Notes: generated by a model not told the origin, from the sequence alone. Counted from the stretch's first letter, positions 12,166 to 26,300 are shown. The stretch: DNA of 64,000 nucleotides from Siphonodentalium dalli (GCA_032622095.1 CP136069.1:4138976-4202975); one strand, 5' to 3'. Translations and numbers: made by a program.

Positions 12166-13288
12166 CATATGATCAAATAAACCCGAAGCAACGCGAAATA
12201 TTCATCGAAAACAACAATCATAAACTACAGCGATCGCAAGTTATTTGAAGAACGCCGTGACGTCATCGCACGCGCTGATATTAAACGTGTCTATTACCGA
12301 TAATTATGAAACTGCTTTTATGGCCTAATTATGTGATAAATAGGTTTATTGCAAATAAAATATGCAAAGAGCCAGACAACAGGTCCGAAGACCTATATAA
12401 GTCCGACTCAACAAAATATAAATTACAAAAAATATTCACGTGATTAACAAAAGAAAACAAAAAACAAAATTAAGTGCATATGGTGATAATGTACAGTTGA
12501 TTCAGGAGTCCTTGGGTGGTAAGAAACTACATATTCAATAATTTTCTAAATTTTAATCGATTTGGGTAATTGGCCAAATAGATCTTTTAGACACCAGAAA
12601 AAGCATATAGGATTACGCTTTATATAATATTATCTAATTGCGTCCTCACCAAAAGAAAATGAAAGATTAATAATTCAATTTGTAACTATATCAATTTCTT
12701 CATATGAAGCACAAAAGTTATGCATCGAAACTGACTAATAATAACTGTGCAGGTTTAAACAATGTGATCAAAATAGAGACTGATATATTGAAATTACCTG
12801 ACTTGACGGACAGACTACTTGACATAATAACTGATCAACAGAGAGAGATAAGAGGTGCCATATATGCACAGAGGTGCCATATATCATGGCACCGGTAAAT
12901 TCATTTTGACAATTAAGTCTGCCGGTCCAAAGCCCGGATAAAAGCTGATGGGAGTTTTAGAAAATTGTTTTTTAATATATAATTTATCACGTAACTGTGG
13001 CTATTAATCCGAAATCGCGCATTAAGTTTTCTGGTAACAATTGCGCAGTAAGCTTTTCTCGAAACAATGCGCGGAAGATATAGCGCAGTAAACTTTTCTC
13101 GAAACAGTGCGCGGTAGATTCTACCACTCACTCTCTCTAATAAAACGTTAAAATGATCTTGCAAATTCGTAACTGAAGACCTTCTACTACTATATTTCAT
13201 TAATATACATGTTTTAAATCAACTCCCTGTGCATAATAACTGTTTTGTTTGTACCGCGCAGTTCCGCGCACTGTTTCGAGGGAATGTC

Positions 13289-14013
13289 AGCTAACTGGGA
13301 CCTTGGCTAACTGGGACCTTCGGCTAACTGGGACCTTGGCTAACTGGGACCATGACCAACTGGGACCTTGGCTAACTGGGACCTTTGGCTAACTGGGACC
13401 TTGGTTATATTTATTACATATATTAGTAGAATAGAACATTGATAATAGAATATAGTTTGTTTTATTTATGTTATTGCTTCAAAAATGTTTTAGATTTGTT
13501 TCAATCTTCAGCCTATGGGACAAATACGACGCCAAAGAGATCTCAACCAGTCAACTTCTCAGAGAATGCGCTCAGTTATTCGCACCAGTTCCAGAACCAG
13601 ACAGGCGTGACAGAGAATGCACTCAGGTATTCTCACCAGTTGAAGAACCAGACATGCGTGACAGAGAGTAAATACAGCATACCAGTATGGGTATATACAT
13701 GCAGATACAGTGCTACAGCCTCCATCGTGCTACACAGAACTGCAAAACCAGCAGACTTGTATAGTGTTTTTATTGTGTTTTTACTGTTTTGTTTAATGTT
13801 ATTTATCTAAAATGTTAACATTTCATTTGTTTTTAACTTTCTCATGACTTAATAAAAATTGAATTTAATGAAATGATTAATAATATATCTGAAGGTCCCA
13901 GTTAGCCAGAAGGTCCCAGTTAGCCAAGGTCCCAGTTAGCCTGACTTGAGGTCCCAGTTAGCCAAGGTCCCAGTTAGCCAAGGTCCCAGTTAGCTGGATA
14001 CCTTTCGAGTAGT
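13289..14013. mobile_element. Foldback-like element with inverted arrays of a GCTAACTGGGACCTTG repeat
   Basis: Seven copies of a ~16-bp unit (GGCTAACTGGGACCTT) at 13289-13405 face six inverted copies (AAGGTCCCAGTTAGCC) at 13893-14013. The middle holds two copies of a ~50-bp unit (13557-13670). Inverted repeats built from tandem units are typical of foldback transposons. No target duplication is clear. It directly follows the 10783-13281 element. Confidence 0.65.
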
Positions 14014-16757
14014 CCAACAAATTAGACTTTCGGATTAATTGGAATTTTAATATTTGGACATTTATGGACCATTTAATCCTTCAGTCTAATACTAGGCGTG
14101 AAAAATAGGAACGCTGCGAAGCCACTTATTTTACATGGCAAGGGCATGCCCCTTTAACTTACACTGTTCACGTCCAATGACACAAATAAAACCATGAATA
14201 AAAAACACATACCTGTTGTTGGAATGTTTAGTATCATGACTGAACTAACTAGAATATTTTTTGTCACTATTAATCCATTAAAATTTGATCAGAATACACA
14301 CGTCAGAAATATCAACATCGTCTGCGTAAGGATTACGCGCGGTATTGAGATTACGCGCATGCGTAAAGGAACAGAAATCATGGAAAAAATTTAGGCCACA
14401 CCAAACTTATTTCGCAGTTTCATTGTTCCAGACCACGTAGGAGCAGGCTGATTTTTATAGACATTATTGGATCTATATCCTTATAATTTTTCGGAGTGAA
14501 TGATTTTTGTTCACATCTATATATTAAGTATATATGTAATAAACGCTAGATAAAAACGCTAACTGGCTGTCAAGCCACATACAGTACAAAAACGCAAGGA
14601 AAGCTATAGTGGATGGGTGTCAAGTAGGCCTTCGGTTTCAACAATTGGAAAGTTTGTGCCTAACATGTTGAATTTGTTTTGATATGCGAGTATTACTGTG
14701 GTCATATATATAATGTGAAATTTGTAGTGATAAATCGAGATATATATAAACACACACATTATATAGCATCGTCGTCGAAATTGCTAGAAGTTTCATAGCA
14801 GACGTCTAAATGCAATTTTGGGCGCAATTTGTTACCGGATGGGAATATATTCGCTGCCACGTGGTCTTGTATTTTATACATATAAAAACGAGCTTCGCTT
14901 TGATAATTGAGAATGACACAGCTACGAAAATGCATATATGTATACGAGTTCAATTATTCTATATAATTTGTAGCCGCCAGTGCCCGCCACAGGTACGATT
15001 TTAGTCGAGCGACTGAATATGATTGGCTACCTCCAATAAATAGTACGACTCGATCGTAGAAAATCAAAATTATTCGATTCTTTGCGAGGCCGATCGTGCG
15101 TCAAAATGTCCTGCGATTTTCCACCGCACAAGCTACGATTTTACCTATATATATAGCCTACAATATAGGCTTAACCGGTGCCCGATATTTGTCGTACAAT
15201 ATATATCGCATCGTACGCGTGTGCGGCGCGCTAAGGCATGTTTAGGTTTTCCGTATCAATAATAATATTATATGTAGGCGGGTCTATTGCCAATTGTGTA
15301 ATTTCCAATTTAACACAGTCAGGCAACTATTTTCGGTACGGTAGCGTATGTACAGGTACATACTTCAATTTATCTCCAAGTTTTACAATATACGTTTAAA
15401 CACGTACACATATTCGCCGTATTAATGACCATATATTATTTTAAACATATAATAGGATGACCATACTTACCATTACTACTGTAGAAAACATTAACACAAC
15501 TGTTTATTTGAACGTTGATTTACCGTTATCTCATTTTACTGGAAAAAGCGGTAATAATCGGTAACCATCGTAACGGCAGGTTTTTTTTCTCGATGTCGAT
15601 TATAAACAGGCAAACGAAAATATAGTCGAAGTGCCGTTTCAGTTAATCTGTTTATCACTAGAAATGTGTTGGTTTTATGCCAAAATATCGAACATAGACC
15701 TATATAATCCGGCTTTTGGTGACAATTTGGTCATAGTTTTTGACTTGTGAACATTTCATGGGGCAGGTGGTCGTTGAATTCATCGATTACAACTGATTTA
15801 CTTACACGAAAATCCACAGGAATACGAATATAATCCACATAAGTGACTAATAATAATAACTATTACCCACGAATATCATACTCTCGTCGAATCTTGACAT
15901 ACCGGAAAGCTTGAAAGACCAAGCATCCGGTTAACCGGTTAATCAATTTGAATTTCAAAACTAATAAAATAATTTCCATATCCCTTCAAATATTGTTTAC
16001 TTAAGAAAAGGCATCTTTATTTTTGGTACAAAAATATCAATGGTATAATTTTTATAAGAACACTTCTATGATGAAAATGTCAACAAAACCGGACGAACAG
16101 ACCCTTATTATTGTTATTTATCAGACAAACAACATTTGGCGCTAATGTGTTATCTATAAATGCCAACAAATTGACCCAGTTGATATTTCCATATCTGCAC
16201 GGCATATATTGATTTTCACGAGTAATTAATTTGTGTGGCCTTTATTTTAGAAGCGTGACGTCATCATTATCGTCTGTATTTGAAAATAGTGATATGTTTT
16301 CGACTCCGAGATTAAACTAACAAATCTGTAATTCTGACAACGTTTATATCACAATCTATGTTTGAACATAAAGAATACTATCTCCGCTACAGGTAAGACT
16401 CATGTATTTGTAGAAAATTTCAGATAGAATGGTATTTTGAAGGGGTTATATCGGTGGTCACTGGTGTTGACCTGCTTAAAAAATTTTGCAATCTTGGTTT
16501 TCAGCTGTTTTATTAGACTATAAGGAGTAATACAATCGTAAATGTCCAAATATTAAAATATGTATTAATCCGAATAGTCTAATTTGTTGGACTACCTTTC
16601 GAGGTACCCCATTGTATGTATAAAACATTATGAAAACGACTCCATTAGCTGAAGTTACCATGATGATTTTGGTTAGTCCTTGGGCTTGGATAGGAGACCA
16701 GTACATGTACTTTTAACTCACTTCCATTATATACAGCTAGAAAGAATATTAATTTAC
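14014..16757. other. No gene; presumed BPNT2 intron 1 near exon 1
   Basis: AT-rich sequence. A segment at 15460-15570 (CATACTTACCATTACT..., ACAACTGTTTATTTGAACGT, TTTACTGGAAAAA) resembles 45375-45470, so both belong to an unnamed dispersed repeat. No BPNT2 exon 2 was recognised on the minus strand. Confidence 0.5.
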
Positions 16758-17099
16758 CGTCAAACCAGGAAACGCTTTTGAGAAACCATAAAGAATTAAT
16801 CGGTGAGATTCCATGTCAGCTTTAGTATAAACTTCATCAACTCCTTCTGCCGTCTTCCCTTTCAGAACAGCCCCCAGATTAATATTGTCTTTTGCTGGTG
16901 CACTTTCTCTGATTTCACGAACCCTTTCCCCACCGCGTCTTGCCAACTCAACACTGACTGATAACAATTCTTTCATGCTGATTCTTTCCTCCTTTTTGAA
17001 CCAATTCTTCAAACCGAACGCGTAAAACACTACGATGAGTGCTAGAGCTACGCATAACGTCAGCCCGAGAGGATTTAGTCTTATATTTGCAGGAGCCAT
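16758..17099 (-). CDS. BPNT2: BPNT2/IMPAD1 first coding exon (Golgi-resident PAP phosphatase)
   Basis: On the minus strand, MAPANIRLNPLGLTL begins at 17099 and the frame runs to FPGLT at 16758, followed by donor GTAAAT; 114 codons, phase 0. It resembles the start of human BPNT2 (MAPMGIRLSPLG...): a short N-terminus, a hydrophobic signal-anchor at about residues 8-30 (LGLTLCVALALIVVFYAF), then a KELLSVSVELARRGGERVRE helix and the GKTAEGVDEVYTKADMESHR segment that opens the inositol-monophosphatase-like fold. Known role: hydrolysis of 3'-phosphoadenosine 5'-phosphate to AMP in the Golgi lumen, a by-product of sulfotransferase reactions. The catalytic metal-binding DPLDAT and WD motifs lie in later exons, which I did not find in 1-16757. 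In-frame upstream ATGs exist (to 17126), but MAP matches the family start. Transcription is divergent from UBE2W. Confidence 0.9.
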
Positions 17100-17331
17100 C
17101 ATCTCTGTCATAACTTCATCTTTCAAAACAAACCGACACGTGGATTATGATAATCCGCATTTTCGAAGCATTTAAAAAAGTTGTATTCTGATTAATGTTA
17201 CTTATTTATATCATGTTTTATAATAGATTTACTTTCAAAATAACTCTTTTACAATTAATTTATTATTTGGAACCAAATGAATAACAAAAATATATATTTC
17301 GAAAATAAATGTCAATATTAGGCCATACAAA
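17100..17331. promoter_or_regulatory. Putative bidirectional promoter between BPNT2 and UBE2W
   Basis: Only 232 bp separate the two divergent start codons, so 5'UTRs and promoters must share this interval or lie upstream in an overlapping arrangement. The stretch is AT-rich, with no convincing TATA box at a fixed distance. The CAAAATGGCG at the UBE2W start resembles a YY1 motif. This call rests on gene geometry only. Confidence 0.6.
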
Positions 17332-17355
17332 ATGGCGTCCAATCGCTCCATGGAG
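17332..17355 (+). CDS. UBE2W: UBE2W coding exon 1
   Basis: The frame is ATG GCG TCC AAT CGC TCC ATG GAG followed by donor GTAAAT, giving MASNRSME. The start was chosen because MAS matches the human start and the exon joins in phase 0 to KRLHKEL in exon 2. The second ATG (17350) is a possible alternative start that would match the human length better. The start sits in CAAAATGGCG, which resembles a YY1 site overlapping the initiator codon; that reading is an inference. Confidence 0.9.
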
Positions 17356-20300
17356 GTAAATTTTTGGCAATCCGAGATATAAATGCTAAAATATGCTATA
17401 AATAGCGGTCTGATCGTGATCTTGGATTATTAGAATAAAAATAAATTATTTTTCTCTATGATTGGTTTTTAAATGGTTTGGTTGGCGATTATCACAATAC
17501 GATAAATTAGCCATTTTCGTGTGAAACTCAGGACAGGCAAGATACTTCAACTTTATTACTTCTAAATCTTACTCTGTCTCTAGTCTTAGTCTTAGATAAG
17601 TTAGATAGGTAAAAAAAATTGGTGACATCTGAGTACGAATATCGGAGTGTTCCTCTATCGTATTGCGATAATCGTCAACTTCCTATTTTCCTCCTCAACT
17701 CAGACGACCACATTTCAATCGTAAGTGGAAGGATTTCCGTTGCAGGAACTTGAGGAAGTAACCGGTAGTTTATAGACTGTGCATGCTCACGTCAATAAAT
17801 TGAATAATAACAAGTGATAAATGCGAAATTACAATGACTACTTTACAAATTACACCCAGTTATAAACTTTCAGTCAGCAGGCTTGTCATTCTGAGGCCCC
17901 CGCCCATCATCGGCCACCTAAACTTAAATTTGCACCTTCGTTATTCCCGCGGACGAGAATTTTTTTGTAATATCTGTCCAGTCAATCCACATGAACATGC
18001 GTCGCAGTGCTAATTGAAAGCATGTGGAATTGTCGCATACTTATTGAAAACAGACTATAGTTAGTTTTGCAGAGAATCCCATAGTGTATCGATTCATTAT
18101 TACGTCACCTAACTTATATAGAGCACTTTTATTTTGCGGGCTTCGGTGTCTGCGCGCGCTGCTTGTTAATTACAAATTAATAGTTTATATAGGTTACCAT
18201 ATTGGAGAATGTAATATATGCAGTACTATTAAGTGATGACACACAAACTTCTTTCTGATTAACTGTCTAGTAACTTTGAACCGCAAAATGCCCGCAAACT
18301 TTGTGAATAATGGTGACCATTTTACAGTATGAAATTTTAAAAAGGAACATACTGTTATGCCCTAAGTAAATGACCCATTAACTGCAGTTATAATCAGTTT
18401 ACAACTGGGGTTAAACCGTAACCGCAGTTATTTGCCGTAACTGCGGTGGCATCGTAGTTACATGCGGTTAGGTTACCGCAGTTAATAACCCTTAATTGCG
18501 GTTACACCGCACGTAAACGTTAACCTTCCGGTATTTGAATATTTAATGGGAAAGAGAGGGGTACTACCCATGCATCTACCAGTGTATGTTATCGTTTTGT
18601 GTTTTAGCGATCACGGCAAAGTGGTAACTTCATAATCGACCAGGAGTTGATTGTATGTTTTTGTTATCACCATCGGTACTCAACACGATATATTTTATGT
18701 TTAATCCCGACTTGTTGAAAACTGTATAATTTTGACGTATATGTTCTAGTATACGTCCGTTGTTCGGCTTGAGAAAAAATACATGCTTAATATGTTTGAA
18801 GCAAAGTAGAGTGCTGAATTTAATACTAGTAATAGTACATACGCAATTCACGAATCTAGCTGGCGTGTCACGTTTGTAGTTAATTATGATTATATAGCAA
18901 CGAATGCAAGATCGGAAAACTTAAATATCGGTTTCCGATATCCGAATAATGCCCGACGTTTGAAGAGTGCGGTTGTTCCGTTTAAACGCATTTTTGTTTC
19001 CCTCACTTTACATTTATGATGCATGTGTGGGACTCTAACCCCCCCACTTTATATTATTATATAATTATCCACTCGAATCCGTTTGAAATTCAGTGGCCAT
19101 TTGATCCGTTTGAATGCGTTTTTTCCGTTTTGCGGTTGTTCCATTTTAAACGCGTTTCCTTACATTGAAAGTGACCGGCACTCATCAGCTAAATTGTCGA
19201 ATAATTATATTTATATATAATTATATAAATATTTATTTTATCGATGGTTAACGTCGAAAATGGGACATAAGAATTCCGATTACCCGTTGGGGTTAGCCCA
19301 ACTGTTATTTTCACCAAAAGGCTACTATAAAGTATACAACATTATTACGGTATAAAAAGAAATCCAAAAATAAATAAAACACACAAAAACACTTTAATTT
19401 TTTCACACCATACATCACAATCTTCCGTTTACCCAAAACATAAAATATTGGTATATGAATGTCTGTTCTATTTATCCAAAATAAATAGAAGATCCACAAC
19501 AAAAAATATTGATATTGAAAGGGACACTGCCATGTTATTTGTGCTAACTTGTCTAACGAGCATGGCAACTAAAACATGACACGCCATATACGCCATATGG
19601 TATCTGTTCCATTAATAGCTACATATACCGGTTTAACCGCGACGTATCCGTTTTAACCGCACAATTTATTCGGTTCTCTTGCGTTTTAAACGCATCTTAT
19701 AACCGCGGTTAGGTTAAAACGGAACGCAGTTAAACTGGGGTGCCACTTCAGTTAGATGGGCCATTTACTTAGGGCATAACAGTAGATGCAGTCCAATGCA
19801 CGTCGTCCATTTTGGCTATGATCGCTAATTACCGATCCATAGAAACATAAATTCACAGTTGAACATAATTTATAAACAATGACAATGCCGTAACACGACA
19901 TCAAAGATAATTCTGCTGTGGTTATGGAGTCGATTACTTAGGGCATTACTGTATATACACTTTTTCTATCAAGTGTTCTCATGTCATATCTGGAATACAA
20001 TTTACGATTTACATATTATCTACCTCACACATGGAACAGGGCTTGATTTAGTCTTAGGCACACGGAAAAATAGGTATGTGGAGCTATAAATAACTCCATA
20101 TCTGCTTAGTATATTGTCCATAAAGATCAACACGGTATCACGAACAGTGACCACATGCATCGTGGTGTGACCGCGGCTTTGAATCAGTAACCTGACCACA
20201 GTGTTGGAGCTTTCCGTGGTATAATACCGCAGTATTACCAGAGTGAGACCACATTGGAGGTGGTCAATTAATTTAAGTATAGCTGTAGGCTATTAACATT

Positions 20301-23300
20301 TTTTCACCCTGACTACAATATCTTGGTTTAATATATCTTATTTTTACAGAAACGCCTACATAAAGAGCTCCAGGCCCTGTCAAAGGATCCACCTGTTGGC
20401 GTGAAAATCAATGAAGATAGCATAATGACCAACTTAACAGAGTGAGTATCTATATATATTACAGTGAAAATCAATGAAGATAGCATAATGACCAACTTAA
20501 CAGAGTGAGTATCTATATATATTACAGTGAAAATCAATGAAGATAGCATAATGACCAACTTAACAGAGTGAGTATCTATATATATTACAGTGAAAATCAA
20601 TGAAGATAGCATAATGACCAACTTAACAGAGTGAGTATCTATATATATTACAGTGAAAATCAATTAAGATAGCATAATGACCAACTTAACAGAGTGAGTA
20701 TCTATATATATTCAGCCCTCATAATTCAGATTTTTCAGCTTCGGCAATCCACTACGGCAACCATTGATGTGGGGCCCATTTGCTTCGGCAAATGGCTTCG
20801 GCATTGCTGATTGCCGTAGCCAATTATGAGGGCTGTATATTACAGTGAAAATCAATTAAGATAGCATAATGAGTATCTAGCCTCCCGGAGTAGGAACACT
20901 ATCCATTGGGACGACAATGATTCGGCCAGGTGTGAAATGTTTTTTCAACCTGAACATGAAAATTGTCATATAGCACCTGGACCGGTCTCAAGTTTTCCAA
21001 CCTGGCACCCGCTAAGATTAGAATATTGCAACTAATGACCATTTGAATCCAAAAATAATGACCAAAAGTAGTAAAATGTGCAAATTCTGGTTTATAAACA
21101 ACAAATTCCTCACTGATAAATTGTTGGAAAATCAAACTACGAGAAGAAATTAAACCTCTTGTTGGTGTGAAATTTCCAACTAATGTTGTGCCAGTTATGC
21201 AAATTCCAACTGTTGGAAAGTTTGACCTATTTAGTTGGAGGTGAGACACCACCCATTATCTCTGGTCACATTTCATGTAAATTTATCAAATGCGAAACTC
21301 GACTCTCTTTTTATTGGATATTGCACATTAGTTTTGACTTTCGCCATTTTGATTTCTTTTATAGTTACATACTAAGACTTTATATACAGTCAATGACAAT
21401 GACCCTGCATTCTATGCACACGGTCATGGCATGCATGCCTATTAGACAATGATTCAACAATTAAACTGATTCGGACAAATGATCACCCAAAATTGTGACA
21501 TACCGATACACTGGTGATGAGTTAACATACCGATACACTGGTGACATACCGATACACTGGTGACATACCGATACACTGGTGACATACCGATACACTGGTG
21601 ATGAGTTAACATACCGATACACTGGTGATGAGTTAACATACCGATACACTGGTGACATACCGATACACTGGTGATGAGTTACATACCGATACACTGGTGA
21701 CATACCGATACACTGGTGACATACCGATACACTGGTGACATACCGATACACTGGTGATGAGTTAACATACCGATACACTGGTGATGAGTTAACATACCGA
21801 TACACTGGTGACATACCGATACACTGGTGATAAGTTACATACCGATACACTGGTGACATACCGATACACTGGTGACATACCGATACACTGGTGACATACC
21901 GATACACTGGTGATGAGTTAACATACCGATACACTGGTGATGAGTTAACATACCGTTACACTGGTGATGAGTTAACATACCGATACACTGGTGATGAGTT
22001 AACATACCGATACACTGGTGACATACCGATACACTGGTAACATACCGATACACTGTGACATACTGATACACTGGTGATGAGTTAACATACCGATACACTG
22101 GTGATGAGTTAACATACCGATACACTGGTGATGAGTTACATACCGATACACTGGTGACATACTGATACACTGGTGACATACCGATACACTGGTGACATAC
22201 CGATACACTGGTGACATACCGATACACTGGTGACATACCGATACACTGGTGACATACCGATACACTGGTGACATACCGATACACTGGTGACATACCGATA
22301 CACTGGTGACATACCGATACACTGGTGACATACCGATACACTGGTGACATACCGATACACTGGTGACATACCGATACACTGGTGACATACCGATACACTG
22401 GTGACATACCGATACACTGGTGACATACCGATACACTGGTGACATACCGATACACTGGTGACATACCGATACACTGGTGACATACCGATACACTGGTGAC
22501 ATACCGATACACTGGTGACATACCGATACACTGGTGACATACCGATACACTGGTGACATACCGATACACTGGTGACATACCGATACACTGGTGACATACC
22601 GATACACTGGTGACATACTGATACACTGGTGACATACCGATACACTGGTGATGAGTTAACATACCGATACACCGGTGACTAGGGCCCTGCGAACCTTATA
22701 ATTTAGGTCGAACCGAACCTTGAAACCGAATCATCGTCTTGGTTTCGAATCGAACCGAATCTCGAACCTCGAACCCAATTACCGACCGTGTCATTGAAGA
22801 GAGTCCAAGCGACGTACTCATAATACTAGTAGCCAGTTAGAACGTATGTGGATCATTATAATAGTACAATCAACGTGTTATATACAAATTTATCGTATAC
22901 GATATAAGATAATTACATGTTGAAGAATTATTTTATATTGGAGATGAATGACAATCCGATAAAACGTTGATTTTATGTTCCGTTTATGTCCATACATTAT
23001 ATTACATAACCCCGATTAAAACATATCTCATGAAAAATCATAACTTATGACTTATTCTAACAGTAAGTGAGACAGATGTCTGATTGAATCATCGGTCAAG
23101 CTTCCAGTAGTAAATATGTACAATGTAAACAACGCGATAAACGACGCATTGAACTCCTAACACACTGACAGCATGAACGAGCCACGTGGTATCACTCGGT
23201 AACTATTAACAGACTCGTCAATCTGTAACTGCGACAACACATGACAAAGATCAAAGCGTGCCGACGTCACGTTGTAGCAATTAAGTGTCACAAGACAAAG

Positions 23301-26300
23301 CACATCGGGTTACATAATCATGTCAATCATTTATGCTGATAAACAATGGCCACACCTTCTCCTCACTGTGATTGGTTGACTCCAATTGTTGACACAGAAG
23401 GCTGCCGGAAATACCTATTCACTTTCAGCCAGTTTACGGAATTCAAAAAAGCTTGTTCGATCTGTATTCATCAATAATCATAACTTATTGTCTCGTTTGT
23501 TAGGTATAATTATGTCTATTAGTAAAGTTATATGGAGAATAAAACAAACTTTGACGAGGTAGAACTTTGACTGAGATAGAAATGTTATAGTTTTACTAAT
23601 TAATTATCACGAATTTGACATGTCCGACTGGACCGTTTAGCGGGAGCGGAATAAAGTTATGCCAAAAGACCCGTTCAATGAAATATCACCCAGTTACCCC
23701 GCCCGAGTAATGATCAAAGTAATTATGTCCAATGTAAACATAAAATCATAGTATCACACAGTTGTATGTAAACCAATTAATATACGGTATATAATCAATA
23801 AACAATTTCCAGTACGCAAAATTTGCCCATTTTGCGGGACTAAAGAAAAGGTTCGATATAAACGAATCCCGTCTAAGGTTTCGAACCGGACCGAATCATC
23901 ACAGCGGTTTCGAACCGAACCGAACCTCGAACGGTTCGCAGGGCCCTACTGGTGACATACCGATACACTGGTGATGAGTTAACATACCGATACACTGGTG
24001 ACATACCGATACACTGGTGATGAGTTAACATACCGATACACTGGTGACATACCGATACACTGGTGACATACCGATACACTGGTGACATACCGATACACTG
24101 GTGACATACCGATACACTGGTGACATACCGATACACTGGTGACATACCGATACACTGGTGACATACCGATACACTGGTGACATACCGATACACTGGTGAC
24201 ATACCGATACACTGGTGACATACTGATACACTGGTGACATACCGATACACTGGTGATGAGTTAACATACCGATACACTGTGACATACCGATACACTGGTG
24301 ACATACCGATACACTGGTGATGAGTTTTGACATGAGAATGACAGCCACTGGATACACATTGTGTATAATATAGAAACTTCACACATCTCGCTGCATGTGT
24401 TTGCACGCTAACTGTAATGATCATCAATACTTATTATGGTCAGGGGTTGATTTAATGTTTTAAATTTGTATAGCATTTTACAGCACTGGATAGATTTTGT
24501 ATAGCATTCCCTACCAATACAAGTTTTGTCATTGTAAATTGGTTTAATAGCAGAAATGGAAATCGCATCACAAATGGCGATGTAAATCAAGTTAAATCAA
24601 GCCCTGCTTATGGACATTGGTGGTAAAAACATGAGAATTTTTTTTTTTAGAAATATATCTAACTGCCTGTCCACTCTGTAAACTGCCCGCCCAAATGACG
24701 GGTGGACCGGTCGCTGGCTAAGTCTATGGGTAAACCCCTATTTCTATCTGAGATAAAGTGAAATGGCCGATCTGTTCTAAAAATAGCCCATATAAATGTC
24801 CCGATTACTGTACATGTATTTGTATACCAGAAAATCTGTAATGGAATCAATATTAATAAAGAGTTTCCGGACAGGTCAGGGATCTTTGATTCATATTTAT
24901 TATTTCATATCCAAGGAAACTATACAAAACTTATTAAAGGAAGAGATACACCATGTTTATTATTTCATACCCCAGGAACCTATACAAAACTTGTTAACGG
25001 AAGAGATACACCATATTTAAGAAGTCAGGTCTCTATGTTAATTTAAAGATTAATTAGCCGCTTTAATATGCCAGGTTTTAATAAAGGGGACCTGTTACAT
25101 GTATGTTATTGGTCGTACCATCCGTTTTTCCATTGGCCTGTCCATCAGTTTGACTTTTTTCGTTTCCAGATGATAACTTTAGTCTGATCTGAATGTGGAA
25201 TGAAATTTGGTATGTGAATTCACTACAATTTCAAATTTGGGTTCCGACTGCCAATTTTCACCAGAGTTATTGCCCTCTGTTGGAATTAACACAGGCATAT
25301 TTTGCCATGCCTATCGATGCTCATTATCTTACTATCAGCCATCATGTCGGCTAGCAGCTAAAACAACATTAACTAATTAACTAATTACCGTAACCCCAAC
25401 TAATTAAACAAATTGATCTTCTGTTAATCTAATCTACATGTATTTTTATTGTGTTTTAGCCATGCATGCGTTCGTGTCTATTGACATCAACAATTTCCTT
25501 TATTACACCCTACAGACCACATCACTTATCCGATTGTCACTAAACTTCTTATAGATCTACGGGATGACCTCTAGATGGGAGCCATCAGTTTCTTTCGAAA
25601 ATCGTTAAAAAACAAGGTTGCCAGCAGCAATCTATTGGCACACCCTTCAGCCCGCATTTATTGGAGAATTGTTTACAGGCTTGTGTAAGATCACCTCTAG
25701 ATGGTAGCTATTAAATTTGAACAATTTATTTTCAATGAAAAACATAGCCACTGACAGCCATCTTGGATATTACTCTTTGCATGGCTAAATCATTTGGCAC
25801 ATCCCTCATCCGATATTCTCCAAACTTCATATTGATCTTCGGGTGACCACCAAATGGGAGCCGTAAAAAAAATTCAAAATTTCATCAAAAAACATCTTGG
25901 ATTTTACTACAGTAATGCCCTAAATAATCAACTCCTTAACCACAGCAGGATTATGGGTAATTTTTCAGGATTTAGTCAGACATATGGCTTGTTGCTACCT
26001 CAGTGAGAGCTTTCCGATGAATGGCAACAAGCCATATTTCCGACTAAATCCTGAAAAATTACCCATAATTCTGCTGTGGTTAATTATAAGGAGACGATTA
26101 ATTAGGGCTTCACTGTACTTGTATGACAAAATCATTCAGCATGTTCTGCAGCCAACAATTTTCATCAGATTGATCCCAAACTTCATATGGCTCTCCGAGT
26201 TGACCTCTAATAGGACTTAAACATTTACAATTTCCACATTCCTTAGCACTCCATTGACTGTAATATATGACATTATCCCCTCTCCAGTTGAGCTACAGTG

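Larger units (their letters stand above)
10783..13281. mobile_element. 2.5-kb element with ~290-bp terminal inverted repeats
   Basis: CCTCGAAACAGTGCGCGGAA at the left is the inverse of TTCCGCGCACTGTTTCGAGG at the right. The match continues with gaps for about 280-300 bp (10783-11065 and 12990-13281), including TAGATTCTACC, GAAAAGCTTACTGCGCA and CAGTTATTATGCACAG. The interior holds a TTAA-type MITE (11361-11750) and an imperfect palindrome (12013-12165), with no recognisable transposase. No clean target duplication was found. Confidence 0.75.

Noticed and set aside
13439-13810. 123-residue frame between inverted arrays
   Set aside because: Lies inside the foldback-like element, no recognisable domain, and part of it is a two-copy 50-bp repeat.
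21454-22672. Long minus-strand frames repeating CIGMSPVYRYVTSVSV
   Set aside because: They are translations of a 19-bp minisatellite that lacks stops in several frames at once; all frames look similar, which is not coding behaviour.
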